Below, piece after piece: positions 6,379-7,227 of a stretch of 7,227 nt of DNA (positions are counted from its first letter, which is position 1; the number at the start of each line of letters is the position of its first letter). The DNA comes from an uncultured Actinomycetes bacterium (lineage in GTDB: Bacteria > Actinomycetota > Actinomycetes > S36-B12 > UBA5976): assembly GCA_903925705.1 (NCBI GenBank), contig CAIYGJ010000084.1, positions 1 through 7,227 on the forward strand. Reading direction: 5' to 3'. The translations under genes and the position numbers were made by a program. The notes under the pieces are model-generated. The model ran no database searches and had not been told where the DNA came from. It saw only the letters and a program-made list of their open reading frames with translations.

Positions 6379-7227
6379 GTGTCTAAACGTGATCTTGATG
6401 CAGCCGAAATCTTTGATCCAGCGCTGCGAGCATCCTATGAGTTATGCCGCCAGTTAAATGCTGAACATGGCAAAACCTATTACCTCGCAACTCTTCTTCT
6501 CCCGCCTGCCAAGCGTCCCTACGTGCACGCGCTTTATGGATTTGCCAGGTACGCAGATGAGATTGTCGATGATTTAGCATCAACGCTAACAGAATCTCAA
6601 AAAGCTGATCAGCTTAGAATTTGGGGAGATAGCTTCTTGGCTAAGTTTGATTCAGGCCAGACCGACGATCCCGTATGTCTTGCCGTTTTAGACACTGTTC
6701 GACGCTGGAATATTCCCCGCGAACATTTCGAAGCGTTCCTCCATTCAATGACAATGGATTTAACCGTTACTGAATATGCAACATACGAAGATCTATATGA
6801 ATACGTTTATGGATCAGCTGCAGTCATTGGTCTGCAAATGGTTCCGATTTTGGAACCAACTAGTAAAGACGCATATAAATATGCAACGGAGCTTGGAGTT
6901 GCTTTTCAACTTGCAAACTTCATTCGCGATGTCGGTGAAGATCTCGAACGCGGACGCGTCTATCTTCCCCTCGATGAACTTTCAGACTTTGGGGTGACCA
7001 GGGCAGATCTTGAAGCCCGAATTGCCACGCCCGAAATAAAAGCTGCATTAAAATTTCAGATATCAAGGGTTCGTCAACTTGAGGAATCTTCCCGAGCAGG
7101 TATCTCAATGCTGGGTGAGCCATCACAACCTCGCCCAAAAACGTATTGTGTTAGGTGTTGTGATCATGACAGGGCACCACGTGGGCACGCTCGACCACCA
7201 CTATTCCCCAAGTTGGCCCTCGAATCA
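6379..7227 (+). CDS. crtB: Phytoene synthase CrtB (3' end beyond the window, C-terminus disturbed)
   Basis: 283 codons are visible from a GTG start to the window edge with no stop. The enzyme condenses two GGPP to phytoene, the first committed carotenoid step. Motifs: KTYYLATLLLPPAKR (32-46), LYGFARYADEIVDD (52-65) with the first DxxxD at D60/D64, MDLTVTEYATYEDLYEYVYGSAAVIGLQM in the middle, and NFIRDVGEDLERGRVYLP with the second DxxxD at D184/D188. The start: a TAA at 6358-6360 closes the frame upstream, leaving TTG 6361 or GTG 6379. GTG is preferred because TATAGT lies 7 nt before it. Homology is good to about residue 251 (GISMLGEPSQP). From about 7132 the translation becomes Cys/Arg/His-rich and unlike CrtB, where a segment resembling ..T.FVLYGGILD.. 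is expected; only the last residues (PLFPKLALES) look family-like again. This suggests several small indels, by sequence error or real decay. Usual CrtB length is about 290-310 residues, so little is missing. Confidence 0.9.
   Translation, partial: MSKRDLDAAEIFDPALRASYELCRQLNAEHGKTYYLATLLLPPAKRPYVHALYGFARYADEIVDDLASTLTESQKADQLRIWGDSFLAKFDSGQTDDPVCLAVLDTVRRWNIPREHFEAFLHSMTMDLTVTEYATYEDLYEYVYGSAAVIGLQMVPILEPTSKDAYKYATELGVAFQLANFIRDVGEDLERGRVYLPLDELSDFGVTRADLEARIATPEIKAALKFQISRVRQLEESSRAGISMLGEPSQPRPKTYCVRCCDHDRAPRGHARPPLFPKLALES

Noticed and set aside
6920..7138. 72-residue minus-strand frame opposite the C-terminal part of crtB, considered because crtB looks disturbed nearby
   Set aside because: It covers the intact second DxxxD motif of crtB on the plus strand and shows no family resemblance of its own.

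Overview
The window suggests a small-genome actinobacterium of moderate GC. The freshwater planktonic acI/Nanopelagicales type fits best, but that is inference. The reasons are actinobacterial versions of GGPP synthase and an MptA/MptB mannosyltransferase, GTG and TTG starts, almost no intergenic space (gaps of 5, 61, 2, 18, 8 and 23 bp), and several starts lying 6-7 nt downstream of a -10-like hexamer with no Shine-Dalgarno sequence, as on leaderless mRNAs.

Layout. 1-930 (+) is the C-terminal part of a CrtI/CrtD-type carotenoid FAD oxidoreductase cut by the window edge. 936-1577 (-) is a CDP-alcohol phosphatidyltransferase, convergent with it. 1639-2706 (+) is a GGPP synthase (crtE/idsA type), followed 2 bp later by phytoene desaturase crtI (2709-4241, +) and, 18 bp on, by a polyprenol-phosphomannose-dependent alpha-1,6-mannosyltransferase of the MptA/MptB family (4260-5795, +). 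5804-6355 (-) is an unrecognised 183-residue protein. 6379-7227 (+) is phytoene synthase crtB, running off the right edge. There is no gene-free stretch over about 60 bp. I saw no tRNA, rRNA, CRISPR, insertion sequence or convincing terminator.

How the genes work together. CrtE supplies GGPP, CrtB condenses two GGPP to phytoene, CrtI desaturates phytoene towards lycopene, and the second CrtI-like enzyme probably modifies the carotenoid further. Embedded among them are two envelope-lipid genes: the mannosyltransferase, which extends lipomannan-type glycans from polyprenyl-phosphomannose, and the phosphatidyltransferase. A prenyl synthase beside mptA is known from mycobacteria and corynebacteria (idsA/mptA), so here the carotenoid genes appear to be interleaved with an older prenyl-synthase/lipoglycan pair.

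I do not see strong evidence for an entirely new system. The points most worth checking are the unrecognised gene divergent from crtB, the leaderless-type start architecture, and an apparently scrambled C-terminus of crtB in the last ~95 bases, which may be sequence error.
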